Source: JBCCLJ01 sp039026915
GTDB lineage: Bacteria; Acidobacteriota; Thermoanaerobaculia; Multivoradales; Multivoraceae
Direction of reading: 5' to 3'
Length of the DNA: 64,000 bases
Assembly: GCA_039026915.1 (NCBI GenBank)
Contig: JBCCLJ010000002.1
Span: 29,703-93,702 of the forward strand
The position numbers and the translations under genes were made by a program. Every line of letters begins with the position of its first letter. Within the stretch, counting starts at the first letter, position 1. Positions 49,909 through 58,867 of the stretch are shown here, one piece after another. The notes beneath the pieces are model-generated. The model searched no databases, was not told where the DNA came from, and saw nothing but the letters and a program-made list of their open reading frames with translations.

Positions 49909-50994
49909 TCAGGACCGGTCGCGGAAGTCGACCATGAAGTCGCGCAGCGCGACGACGCCGTCACGCGGCATGGCGTTGTAGATCGAAGCGCGGATCCCGC
50001 CGACAGAACGATGTCCCTTGAGCTGGAAGAGTCCGTTCTGCTCCGCCTCGGCCAGGAACCGCTGATCGAGCTCATCGCTCGGCAGGCGAAACGTCACGTT
50101 CATCGTCGAGCGACAGTCGCGGAGCGCGTGACCGAGGAAAAAGTCCGGCGAGGCGTCGATGACGTCGTAGAGCAGCGCTGCCTTCTCGCGGTTGAACTCC
50201 TCGACGGCGGGCAGGCCGCCCATCGGTCCCTTGAGCCATCGCGTGATCAACAGGAAGAGGTAGATCGCGAAGGTCGGTGGCGTGTTGAGTCGCGAGCCCG
50301 CCTCGACGTGCTTGCCGTAGTCCAGCATCGAATGCAGACCGGTCTTGCGGCGCTCGAGGAAGTCTCGGCGAAGAATGACGACGCTGAGTCCGGCCGGTCC
50401 GGCGTTCTTCTGCGCGCACGCGTAGTAGACGCCGTACCGCGACAGGTCGAGCGGCCGCGACAGGAAGTCGGACGAGGCGTCGCAGACGAGGGCAACGTCG
50501 GCCGCCGGTGGCTCCTCGAACTGGACTCCCTGAATCGTCTCGTTCGACGTGAAGTAGAGATAGCTGGCCTCGGGATCGAGCTCGAGCTCGGCGTCGGTCG
50601 GCACCCGGTCGTAGTTGTGCTCTTCCCCGGTCCAGACGACTCGCGCGGCGCCTTCCTTGGCAGCCTCGGGGGCTGCCTTCCGGCTCCACGAACCCGTGAC
50701 GACGTAGTCGGCCGACGCATCCGCCGCGAGGAAGTTGATCGGCACCATGGAGAACTGCATCTGGCCGCCGCCTTGAACGAAGGCGACCGCGTGATCGTCT
50801 CCGAGACCCAGCAGCTCTCTGAGATTGGCCTCCGCCTCTCCGAGGATCTCGTCGAACCACTTCGAACGGTGGGAGATCTCCATCACCGACATACCGACTC
50901 CCGGCAGCGCCAGAAGGTCTCGCTGGGCTTCTTCGAGCACCGGCAGCGGCAGTGCGGCGGGGCCGGCGCAGAAGTTGAAAACGCGCTCGCTCAT
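49909..50994 (-). CDS. serC: Phosphoserine aminotransferase
   Basis: The 361-residue protein has the normal length of SerC. The start NFCAGPAALPLPVLEEAQRD, the PLP-lysine segment CAQKNAGPAG, and the end segment SVGGIRASIYNAM are diagnostic of the family. It converts 3-phosphohydroxypyruvate and glutamate to phosphoserine in serine synthesis, and may act in pyridoxal synthesis. It is the first gene of the seven-gene operon. No other serine-pathway gene is present in the window. Confidence 0.95.
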   Translation of the reverse strand: MSERVFNFCAGPAALPLPVLEEAQRDLLALPGVGMSVMEISHRSKWFDEILGEAEANLRELLGLGDDHAVAFVQGGGQMQFSMVPINFLAADASADYVVTGSWSRKAAPEAAKEGAARVVWTGEEHNYDRVPTDAELELDPEASYLYFTSNETIQGVQFEEPPAADVALVCDASSDFLSRPLDLSRYGVYYACAQKNAGPAGLSVVILRRDFLERRKTGLHSMLDYGKHVEAGSRLNTPPTFAIYLFLLITRWLKGPMGGLPAVEEFNREKAALLYDVIDASPDFFLGHALRDCRSTMNVTFRLPSDELDQRFLAEAEQNGLFQLKGHRSVGGIRASIYNAMPRDGVVALRDFMVDFRDRS

Positions 50995-51073
50995 GCGGCG
51001 GAGTCTACGCTCAAAATCGACGACGACAACTCTCCGGTTCCCAGTGCGTACACTGGTACGACGAGGAGACGAG

Positions 51074-53086
51074 ATGAGCAGAGATCAATTCACCGCAGCG
51101 GTCGGCGCCGACGGGCTTCACCGCACCGCCTGCCCCCTCGACTGCCCCGACACCTGCTCGCTCGTCGTCGAGGTCGACGACGGTAAAGCCGTTCGCTTCG
51201 ACGGCGACGATCGCAACCCCTTCACGCGCGGCTTCATCTGTTCGAAAGTGCGTCGGTACGCCCGCCATGTTTACGGCGAGGAGCGCCTCACCGAGCCGCT
51301 TCGCCGTCGCGGCGCGAAAGGTTCGGGCGACTTCGAGTCGATCACGTGGGACGAAGCGCTCGACGCCGTCGCCGAAGCGCTGAAGCAGGCGCGAGACCGT
51401 TCGGGAGGAGAGTCGATCCTGCCGCTCTCTTACGGCGGTTCGAACGGCGTCCTGTCGCAGGACACGACCGATGCGCGACTCTTCCGACGACTCGGCGCCT
51501 CAGGTCTGGCGCGGACGGTGTGCGCGGCACCGTCGACGATGGCGGCGAATCTCCTGTACGGCAAGATGGCCGGCTGCGCCCTCGAGGACTTCGTGCACTC
51601 GCGCCTCATCATCGTCTGGGGAGCAAACCCCTCGGCCACGGGGATCCACTTGGTGCCGACGATCACCGAGGCGCAGCGCAACGGTGCCAAGCTCGTCGTC
51701 GTCGATCCCGTGCGAACCCGTCTCGCCGCACGCGCCGATCTACACCTCGGCTTGCGACCGGGAACCGATCTGGCCTTCGCCCTGGCGCTGCTCGCGGAGA
51801 TCGACCGGCGCGGCGCCACGGACAGGAGCTTTTTGGAGCAGCACGCCAACGGCGCCGATCAGCTCCTCGAAGAGGCCTCGCGCTGGACCCTGTCGGAGGC
51901 AGCCGCGATCAGCGGTCTCGAGGAGGGTGACCTGCAGCAACTGCTCGACCTGTATCTCGCGACCGATCCGGCGGTGATTCGCTGCGGCTGGGGCGTCGAG
52001 CGCAATCGCAACGGCACCTCCGCGGTCGCCGCGATCCTCGCGCTTCCCGCCATCGCGGGGAAGTTTGGAGTCCGCGGCGGCGGCTTCACGATGAGCAACT
52101 CGGGCTACCTGTCCACCGCCTCGGCCGCGCAGGCGGAGGAGACGCCGACCCGCACCGTCAACATGAACCGCGTCGGGCGTGTCCTCACGGGCGCTGAAGG
52201 CTCTCCGGTCGACGCGCTCTTCGTCTACAACTGCAACCCGCTCGTCACGCTCCCGCACCAGGTCGCTGTCGAAGAAGGCTTGCGGCGAGACGATCTCTTC
52301 ACCGTCGTCTTCGATCAGGTGATGACCGACACCGCCCTCTACGCCGACATCGTGCTGCCGGCCACGACCTTCCTCGAGCATCGCGACACGCGCAAGAGCT
52401 ACGGCGTCCTGCTCACGCAGCAGGTCCACCCGGTGATCGAACCCGTTGGCCAGGCGAGATCCAACGTCGAGGTCTTCGCCGAGCTGATCCGCCGCCTCGA
52501 TCTCGAGCGGGACGGCGACGTCGTCGATCCGGAAGGGCTCGAGGGGCTCCTCTTCGAAGGGCACGCCGAAACGGCCCGGCAGCTTCGAGACAGCGCGATG
52601 GCTCGACTCGACCCGCTTCCGGTGCAGTTCGCCGATCGTTTTCCGGCAACCGCCAGCGGCAAGATCGAGCTCTTCCCGGCGGAGGTCGCCGGACAGCTCT
52701 ACGCGTATCTCGACGAGTCCGGGCTGGGCACGGAGCGCTATCCGCTGGCGCTCATCTCGCCGGCAACTCGCGCCACCGTCAGCTCGACCTTCGGTCAGCT
52801 CGTCAAAGAGCCGGCGGGCCTCAGCATGCACCCGAGTGATGCCGAGACGCGAAGGCTCCGGCAGGACCAGTCCGTTCGTGTCTTCAACGAGTTCGGCGAG
52901 GTCGTCTGCGCGCTCCAGGTGACGGAGGACGTGGCGCCCGGCGTCGTCCTTCTTCCGAAAGGCATCTGGCGTCGTCACACGTCGAACGGCTGGACGTCGA
53001 ACGCGTTGTCGCCCGACTCTCTGGAAGCTCTGAGCGGAGGCGCATGCTTCAACGACGCCCGCGTCGAGGTGGAAGCAGCGGGCTGA
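51074..53086 (+). CDS. Molybdopterin oxidoreductase (formate dehydrogenase / nitrate reductase-like)
   Basis: The 670-residue protein has an ATG at 51074 behind GAGGAGACGAG. The N-terminal iron-sulfur site has Cys20, Cys24, Cys28 (CPLDCPDTC) and Cys56. DMSO-reductase-family landmarks follow: a tungsten/molybdenum pocket with Cys150 (RTVCAAPSTMAAN), VWGANPSATG, a nucleotide-binding loop and the C-terminal molydopterin dinucleotide-binding beta-barrel. There is no twin-Arg signal, so it is probably cytoplasmic. The physiological substrate cannot be assigned; no electron-transfer subunit is adjacent. Confidence 0.9.
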   Translation: MSRDQFTAAVGADGLHRTACPLDCPDTCSLVVEVDDGKAVRFDGDDRNPFTRGFICSKVRRYARHVYGEERLTEPLRRRGAKGSGDFESITWDEALDAVAEALKQARDRSGGESILPLSYGGSNGVLSQDTTDARLFRRLGASGLARTVCAAPSTMAANLLYGKMAGCALEDFVHSRLIIVWGANPSATGIHLVPTITEAQRNGAKLVVVDPVRTRLAARADLHLGLRPGTDLAFALALLAEIDRRGATDRSFLEQHANGADQLLEEASRWTLSEAAAISGLEEGDLQQLLDLYLATDPAVIRCGWGVERNRNGTSAVAAILALPAIAGKFGVRGGGFTMSNSGYLSTASAAQAEETPTRTVNMNRVGRVLTGAEGSPVDALFVYNCNPLVTLPHQVAVEEGLRRDDLFTVVFDQVMTDTALYADIVLPATTFLEHRDTRKSYGVLLTQQVHPVIEPVGQARSNVEVFAELIRRLDLERDGDVVDPEGLEGLLFEGHAETARQLRDSAMARLDPLPVQFADRFPATASGKIELFPAEVAGQLYAYLDESGLGTERYPLALISPATRATVSSTFGQLVKEPAGLSMHPSDAETRRLRQDQSVRVFNEFGEVVCALQVTEDVAPGVVLLPKGIWRRHTSNGWTSNALSPDSLEALSGGACFNDARVEVEAAG

Positions 53087-53289
53087 GCGAAGGCTCCGCT
53101 CCGTGGCAACCAACGGCGCTTGACAACGCCGTCCGATTTTCCGCGTCAGAAAAGCTATATACTCCGCTAGTTGCCAAGCCGCTCTCTCCAAGCGACTTGC
53201 GCTACCGCAGCTGTTCGTCTCCTCTCTTTTTCTTCTGTTTCGATCCCAGTGCATTGACCACGACAGAGCCCACTGCCGCCGCGGCCCTC

Positions 53290-55158
53290 ATGCCCGGTGA
53301 GATCCGCACCCTCGAGAGCCAGAGGCGTATCCTCGAGCTCGTCGCTGCCAGCGACAGCCTGGACGAGGTTCTCAGCCAGGTTGCGCTGCTCATCGAAGAC
53401 TCGATCGCCGACTCGATCTGCTGCATCATGCTGCACGAGCGCATCACCCATCGGGTGAGCTTTGGGGCGGGCCCCAATCTCCCGGCGGAGTTTCGCGAGG
53501 CCATTCGGGAGATCGACGTCGGGCCGCGCGGCGCCTCGAGCGGCGCCGCGGTTCATCACGGCAAGACGGTCGTCGTCGAGGACATCGCCGGCAATCCGAT
53601 CTGGCGCGACCTGCAGGACGCGGCTCTCGGCAGCGGACTCCGCTCGTGCTGGTCGGTCCCGATCCGACTGCCGGATCCCGAGCGCCCGGACGAACAGCGC
53701 GTCGTCGGCACGCTCGACTTCTACTTCAGGGCGATTCGCAAGTACAGCGAAGCCCGGCTCGGCGCCCTCGAGTCGGCCAGCGCTCTGGCGGGATCGGTGC
53801 TCAACAACGCTCGCACGCAGGTCAACATCAATCAGAAGGCGAACTACGACGCCCTCACAGACCTGCCGTCCCGCGCACTCTTCATGCAGCGACTGCAGGC
53901 ACTGATCGAAGAGAAGCGGCGCGACAACGGCAGCGAGCAGGGGCGCTTCGCCGTCGTCACCCTCGATCTCGACAAGTTCAAGAGCATCAATGACACGCTC
54001 GGCTTCCAGATGGGCGACCTGCTCCTGCAGGCCCTCGGGCAACGCCTCGTTGGCAGTCTCCGGGAGTACGACACGGTGTCGCGCGCCGGCGGTGACGACT
54101 TTGCGCTGCTCGTCCAGGACCTGCGCCGCGACGACGACATCGCCCTCGTCGCCGACAAGATCCTCAGTCGCGTCAACGACCCGTACGAGTTCGGCGGGCA
54201 CGGCCTCTTCGTCACGGCCTCGATGGGCATCAGCGTCTATCCGTGGGATGGTGAAGATGCCCAGACGCTGCTGCGCAACGCCGAGACCGCTCTGGTTTAC
54301 GCCAAGGAGCGCGGCGGCAGCGCCTACCAGTTCTTCCGGCCGACGATGGCCAAGGGGCGCCCGACGTTCGAAACCTGGATCCAGCAGGCGCGCCTCGGCA
54401 ACGAGCTCCGCGACGTTCTCGAGCGCGACGAGCTTCGCCTCCACTACCAGCTCAAGTACTCGGCCGACGGCAAGAAGATCCTCGGGGCCGAGGCGCTGAT
54501 TCGTTGGGAGCACCCGACCGAGGGGTTGATCTCGCCGGGCGATTTCATCCCTCTCGCCGAGCAGATGGGCATCATCTCTTCGCTCGGCGAATGGGTCATT
54601 CAAGAAGCCTGCAAACAGAATCGCAAGTGGCAGGACTCCGGTCTGCTGCGCATTCCGATCTCCGTCAACGTGTCGGCGCAGCAGTTCCGCCAGGGCACGC
54701 TGAGGGGCTACATCGAGAAGGTGCTCGAAAAGACAGGCCTCGACCCGAAGTATCTCGAGCTGGAGATCGTCGAGAGCCTCGCCATGGACGACGGCGCTGG
54801 CCTTCGTCTACAGCAGCTTCACAACCTCGGCCTGAAGCTCTCCATCGACGACTTCGGCACCGGCTTTTCGTCGCTCAGCTACCTGGCTCGCTTCCCCTTC
54901 GACACGCTCAAGATCGATCGCTCGTTCATCAAGGACATCGGCACCGAGAACGATCACGATCAGGACAGCCGGACGCTGGTGCGCGCTATCCTCTCCATGG
55001 CCAAGGCCCTCTCCCTGGACGTCGTCGCCGAAGGCGTCGAGACGGAGGAGCAGGCGACCTTCCTCCAGGAGAACGAATGCGAAGCGATCCAGGGCTTCTT
55101 CTTCAGCCGTCCGAAGCCGAGCCAGGAGATCACCGACCTGCTGATCTCCCGCAGCTGA
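53290..55158 (+). CDS. GAF-GGDEF-EAL cyclic-di-GMP signalling protein
   Basis: I take the ATG at 53290 (622 residues); a TTG at 53254 adding 12 residues is also possible. The GAF domain spans about 10-170. The GGDEF domain (about 180-350) has GGDDF at 267-271, with Asp in place of the Glu of the GGDEF motif. The EAL domain (about 366-620) has EALIRW (401-406), NVSAQQF, DDFGTG (520-525) and KIDRSF, so the phosphodiesterase side looks intact. It probably degrades cyclic-di-GMP; synthesis would depend on whether the altered site works. Its stop overlaps the CTG start of the next gene. Confidence 0.93.
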   Translation: MPGEIRTLESQRRILELVAASDSLDEVLSQVALLIEDSIADSICCIMLHERITHRVSFGAGPNLPAEFREAIREIDVGPRGASSGAAVHHGKTVVVEDIAGNPIWRDLQDAALGSGLRSCWSVPIRLPDPERPDEQRVVGTLDFYFRAIRKYSEARLGALESASALAGSVLNNARTQVNINQKANYDALTDLPSRALFMQRLQALIEEKRRDNGSEQGRFAVVTLDLDKFKSINDTLGFQMGDLLLQALGQRLVGSLREYDTVSRAGGDDFALLVQDLRRDDDIALVADKILSRVNDPYEFGGHGLFVTASMGISVYPWDGEDAQTLLRNAETALVYAKERGGSAYQFFRPTMAKGRPTFETWIQQARLGNELRDVLERDELRLHYQLKYSADGKKILGAEALIRWEHPTEGLISPGDFIPLAEQMGIISSLGEWVIQEACKQNRKWQDSGLLRIPISVNVSAQQFRQGTLRGYIEKVLEKTGLDPKYLELEIVESLAMDDGAGLRLQQLHNLGLKLSIDDFGTGFSSLSYLARFPFDTLKIDRSFIKDIGTENDHDQDSRTLVRAILSMAKALSLDVVAEGVETEEQATFLQENECEAIQGFFFSRPKPSQEITDLLISRS

Positions 55159-56117
55159 GCCGTTCCGGCCGCCGTCTGCTCCTCGTCGCGCTCCTGGCCG
55201 CCTTCGGCTGCGGCACCGAAACCACGGCACCGGTCGGCGAGGCGCCGGCGAGCGAGGCGACCGCGACGATCATCGCCCACCGCGGCGCCAGCGGATACCT
55301 GCCGGAGCACACGCTCGAGGCGTACGCGGTAGGGCATGCGCAGGGCGCCGAGTACATCGAGCCCGATCTCGTGCTGACGCGCGACGGGGAGCTCATCTGC
55401 CTGCACGACATCCACCTCGAAGGAACGACGAACGTCGAAGCGGTTTTCCCGAACCGCGCCCGCGACGACGGCCGCTACTACGCCGCCGACTTCACCCTGG
55501 AAGAGATCCGCGCGCTCGACGCAGAAGAACGACTCGAAGGGCGCTTCCCGCAGGGAGCCTCGCACTTCAAAGTGCCGACCTTCGTCGAGATGGTGGAGCT
55601 CGTGCGGGGCCTCAACCGATCGACCGGACGAGACGCCGGGATCTACCCTGAGCTCAAGGCCGGCGCCTGGCACGACGAAAGCGGACTCGACATCGAAGAG
55701 CGCTTCGTCGAGGTCGCACGGGGCCTCGAGGGGCTCGGCTCGGAGCTGCCGGTCTTCGTCCAAAGCTTCGAGCCGCAGAGCCTGAGGGAGCTGGTCGAGC
55801 GCGAGCTCGAACTGCCGCTCGTGCAGCTCGTGAGCGAGCGCCAGTCCGAGCTGTTGACGGCCGACGGACTCGCAGAAGTCGCCGGGTACGCGAACGGCAT
55901 CGGCCCGAGCAAGGCGCTGATCGAGGAAGACCCGCAGATCGTGGCGCGCGCTCACGAGCAAGGACTCGTCGTGCACCCCTACACCTTCCGGGCCGACAGC
56001 GTCGGAGCCGGCTACGCGAGCTTCGCTGAAGAGGTCCGTGCCTTCGTTCGCGACTACGGGGTGGACGGACTGTTCACAGACTTCCCGGACCTCGCCCGCG
56101 CGGCCTTGGATCGCTGA
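55155..56117 (+). CDS. Glycerophosphodiester phosphodiesterase, probable lipoprotein
   Basis: Translation most likely starts at a CTG at 55155 that overlaps the preceding TGA (CTGA), giving LSRSGRRLLLVALLAAFGC. That is a signal peptide with a lipobox-like Cys and no ATG, GTG or TTG nearby. The alternative ATG at 55077 would overlap the previous gene by about 80 bp. The GDPD fold is clear: IAHRGASGYLPEHTLEAY, EPDLVLTRDGELICLHD, and the C-terminal GVDGLFTDFPD. It hydrolyses glycerophosphodiesters to glycerol-3-phosphate and an alcohol. It is translationally coupled to the cyclic-di-GMP protein, which suggests linked control of lipid turnover. Confidence 0.85.
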   Translation: MSRSGRRLLLVALLAAFGCGTETTAPVGEAPASEATATIIAHRGASGYLPEHTLEAYAVGHAQGAEYIEPDLVLTRDGELICLHDIHLEGTTNVEAVFPNRARDDGRYYAADFTLEEIRALDAEERLEGRFPQGASHFKVPTFVEMVELVRGLNRSTGRDAGIYPELKAGAWHDESGLDIEERFVEVARGLEGLGSELPVFVQSFEPQSLRELVERELELPLVQLVSERQSELLTADGLAEVAGYANGIGPSKALIEEDPQIVARAHEQGLVVHPYTFRADSVGAGYASFAEEVRAFVRDYGVDGLFTDFPDLARAALDR

Positions 56118-56147
56118 CCTCTCAGCGCCGAGCGGCGAAGACCGAGC

Positions 56148-57224
56148 TCAGTCACTCGAGGACAGCGCTTCGTTCCGCTCCTCGGGAGACAGGCGAGCCA
56201 TCTCGGCTACGGCCTCGTAGAACTCCGAAAAGCCCCCCTGTCGCTCGAAGAGAGCAAGGAAGAAGTCGACGTGCTGGTGGTAGCTGCCCACCTGCACGAG
56301 GTGCGCGTTGTTGAGCTCACGTGCGAACCAGCCGGCATAGCGGCGGTCGGGGTCCCAATCCTCGTGCGTCTCCTCGTAGCGCTGCGACAGACGCTCGAAG
56401 GCCTGCTCCTTGAGCTTCGCAACCTCCCCCGCCTCGGCGTTCGAGTACACGTCGTCGAGCGCGCCGCGCGCTTCGAGGACGAGCTTCACGAAGCTCTCCT
56501 GCGCGGCGCGTTCCTCGAGCACACGCTCGAAATCGTCCGGCCTTCCGACGCTCTCGAGCCAGCGCTTCTGGCCGAGGATCTCGACGGCGGTCGCGAAAGA
56601 CTCGTTGAAGGAGGTGTCGTCCTTCACGTAGACGACCTGGTGCGACAGCTCGTGGAAGACGAGCCCTGCGACGTCGGCCGGTCGCCGGCCGAGAAAGGTG
56701 TTCAGAACGGGGTCTGCAAACCATCCCAAGGTCGAGAACGCCGTCACAGGCCCGGTCGCCACGTCGTAACCCTGCTGACGCAGCTTCTCGGCGAAGCGCT
56801 CGGCGCGCCGCTGCGAGAAGTAGCCTCGGTAGCTGACACAGCCCGCGACTGGAAAGCACCAGACGAGCGGACGGACAGAGTCCGCCGGCGCGGCGGTCAC
56901 CGACCACGTCACCCAGGGACGCCCGACGTCGACGTAGCTCCGGTAGCTCTTGTTGTCGGGCAGGCCGAGCTCGCGGGTGGCAAAGTCCCGCATTTCGAGA
57001 ATCTGCTCCAGGCTCCGCCGTTCTCGGTCCTGCAGACGATCCTTGTCGAGCAGACGTGAGATCGGCTCGCGCTTCGCCATCAGGCGCAGGCCCCCCCACG
57101 CCGACTGACTGACGTAGCGCACCGAGCCGCAGGCGGACAGGCTCCCCACGAGCGCCAGCGCCGCAAGAGCGAACGCCAGCCGGCGATGGCGCGCCGCGGG
57201 ACGGCGCTGTGAGGTCTTCTCCAT
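56148..57224 (-). CDS. Aminopeptidase-like (COG4324-type) lipoprotein
   Basis: The 358-residue protein has a basic start and a signal peptide ending with the lipobox LSAC. The metal-binding segment is HELSHQ (about 213-218), and FNESFATAVE is nearby, in the pattern of zinc aminopeptidases of the COG4324/Aminopept_5 family. Conserved segments include FSTLGWFADPVLNTF and GYFSQRRAERFAEKL. No substrate can be assigned. It is convergent with the phosphodiesterase gene, with only 30 bp between, and divergent from the symporter, with 64 bp between. Confidence 0.85.
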   Translation of the reverse strand: MEKTSQRRPAARHRRLAFALAALALVGSLSACGSVRYVSQSAWGGLRLMAKREPISRLLDKDRLQDRERRSLEQILEMRDFATRELGLPDNKSYRSYVDVGRPWVTWSVTAAPADSVRPLVWCFPVAGCVSYRGYFSQRRAERFAEKLRQQGYDVATGPVTAFSTLGWFADPVLNTFLGRRPADVAGLVFHELSHQVVYVKDDTSFNESFATAVEILGQKRWLESVGRPDDFERVLEERAAQESFVKLVLEARGALDDVYSNAEAGEVAKLKEQAFERLSQRYEETHEDWDPDRRYAGWFARELNNAHLVQVGSYHQHVDFFLALFERQGGFSEFYEAVAEMARLSPEERNEALSSSD

Positions 57225-57288
57225 TTCCGGTCGCTATCATGCCCGAACTCTCGCTGAGCCCCGTCACAAGAACTGCCGAGGAATCTCC

Positions 57289-58515
57289 TTGCAACGACTC
57301 CTACGTCTCGAGCTGCACTGGCAGGTTCTGATGGCGATGCTTCTCGGCGTGGCCTTCGCCCTCACCTTTGGTCAGGTGAGCTGGATCGACGGGCTCGCCG
57401 AGATCTTCCTGCGCCTGCTGCGCATGATCATCGTGCCGCTCATCTTCACCTCGATCGTTCACGGAGTCGCGGGCATCGGAGGCGGATCCCACCTCGGTCG
57501 CCTCGGCCTCAAGACGCTGCTCTACTACTCGTTGTCGAGCTTCCTCGCGATCTGCGTCGGGCTGATCCTCGCCAACACGCTGCGGCCGGGGGCCGGGGTC
57601 ACGGACTTCGGAAACACGGAGTTCTCACCGGAGGACCTCGAGGCCCCGGCATCGCTCGCTGAGACGCTGATCCGCCTCGTGCCGCTCAATCCGGTGGCGG
57701 CAGCGGCCAACTTCGACATCCTCGGGCTGATCTTCTTCTCGCTCTGCCTCGGCGCTGCCCTCAGCGGCATGAGCGGTGCGCAGGGTGATCGGATGCGCAG
57801 CTTCTTCGACGGCCTCTTCGAGCTTGTTCTTCGACTGACGCTCATGGTCATCAAGCTCTTGCCGATCGGCGTCTTCGCTCTGATCGCTCGGGCTGTGAGC
57901 AGCCTCGGCCTCGGCGTCGCGGCGCAGGTCGGCAAGTGGATCCTGACGCTGTCTCTCGGTCTCGCGATTCATCTCTTCGTCGTGCTGCCGCTCGTCTTCT
58001 TCCTGCTGACGCGCAAGAACCCGTTCGCTCACTACCGCGCCGTCGGCTCCGCCATGGCCATGGCCTTCTCGACGAGTTCTTCCGCTGCGACACTGCCGGT
58101 CTCCCTGACGGCCGTGCGCGATCGCGCCGGGGTCTCGGACCGTGTCTCGAGCTTCGTCCTGCCGATGGGTGCGACCGTCAACATGGACGGCACCGCTCTC
58201 TTCGAGTGCGCGGGCGCGCTGTTCATTGCCCAGGCGCTCGGTTTCGAGCTCTCCCTGCCGGCACAGCTCGCCATGGTGCTCACAGCCTTTCTGGCCTCGG
58301 TCGGAGCGGCAGCCGTTCCATCGGCGGGGCTCGTGATGATCTTCATCGTGCTCGAAGCGATCGGACTCACCGACCCACGCGCCTATGCGCTGGTCGGGCT
58401 GATGCTGGGCGTCGACCGGCCGCTCGACATGATGCGCACGACCGTGAACGTCACGAGTGACACCGTCGGCGCGGCGATCATCGCGCACAGCGAAGGCGAA
58501 GAGCTCAACTACTGA
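57289..58515 (+). CDS. Dicarboxylate/amino acid:cation symporter (DAACS family)
   Basis: The 408-residue protein starts at a TTG (57289) with GAGGA upstream. About eight membrane segments are seen, with hallmark blocks RMIIVPLIFTSIVHGVAG, a Ser-rich reentrant hairpin FSTSSSAATLPV and NMDGTALFE with the substrate-binding Asp/Asn, then GVDRPLDMMRT. Homologues (GltP/GltT, DctA) import glutamate, aspartate or C4-dicarboxylates with H+ or Na+. The exact substrate is not clear from sequence. It seems to be a single-gene unit. Confidence 0.93.
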   Translation: MQRLLRLELHWQVLMAMLLGVAFALTFGQVSWIDGLAEIFLRLLRMIIVPLIFTSIVHGVAGIGGGSHLGRLGLKTLLYYSLSSFLAICVGLILANTLRPGAGVTDFGNTEFSPEDLEAPASLAETLIRLVPLNPVAAAANFDILGLIFFSLCLGAALSGMSGAQGDRMRSFFDGLFELVLRLTLMVIKLLPIGVFALIARAVSSLGLGVAAQVGKWILTLSLGLAIHLFVVLPLVFFLLTRKNPFAHYRAVGSAMAMAFSTSSSAATLPVSLTAVRDRAGVSDRVSSFVLPMGATVNMDGTALFECAGALFIAQALGFELSLPAQLAMVLTAFLASVGAAAVPSAGLVMIFIVLEAIGLTDPRAYALVGLMLGVDRPLDMMRTTVNVTSDTVGAAIIAHSEGEELNY

Positions 58516-58867
58516 CGCGGCCACGCCGTCGGCGAGCGACTCGACAGCGCTGTCCATCGATCCCCGACTTCGCACGCACGGGCGTCGAGCCGAAAGCGCC
58601 CGTGAAGGTCCTTGCACGGGCTCACCGATTCCGCCCCCGGGAACTCACCGCCGTCGTCCGCTTGTCGTAGACTCGCGCCCGTCTCGTGATGACTTTGTAT
58701 CAACAGGCCGGCGCCACGATCCCCCGCGCTCACTTCGGCGCTCCGGCGACCTCCGGACCACAGCGTTTGCAGCTCCTCCTGACGAGACAGCCTCTCGGAC
58801 GAAGGGCATCGGTCGAGACGAACCGGCGGCTCCGAGTCACGGTGCAGGCCTGGCGGTACCCCGCTGC
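58516..58867. other. 352-bp region between symporter and kinase genes
   Basis: I see no convincing gene. It holds a hairpin (58578-58584 and 58597-58603; ACGGGCG/CGCCCGT with a 12-nt loop) just past the symporter stop, probably a terminator. No clear -35/-10 or -24/-12 promoter for the kinase could be identified. Confidence 0.5.

Noticed and set aside
53120..53161. TTGACA (53120) and TATATA (53156) as a promoter for the cyclic-di-GMP gene
   Set aside because: The spacing is 30 bp, far outside 16-19; nothing suitable pairs with either box.
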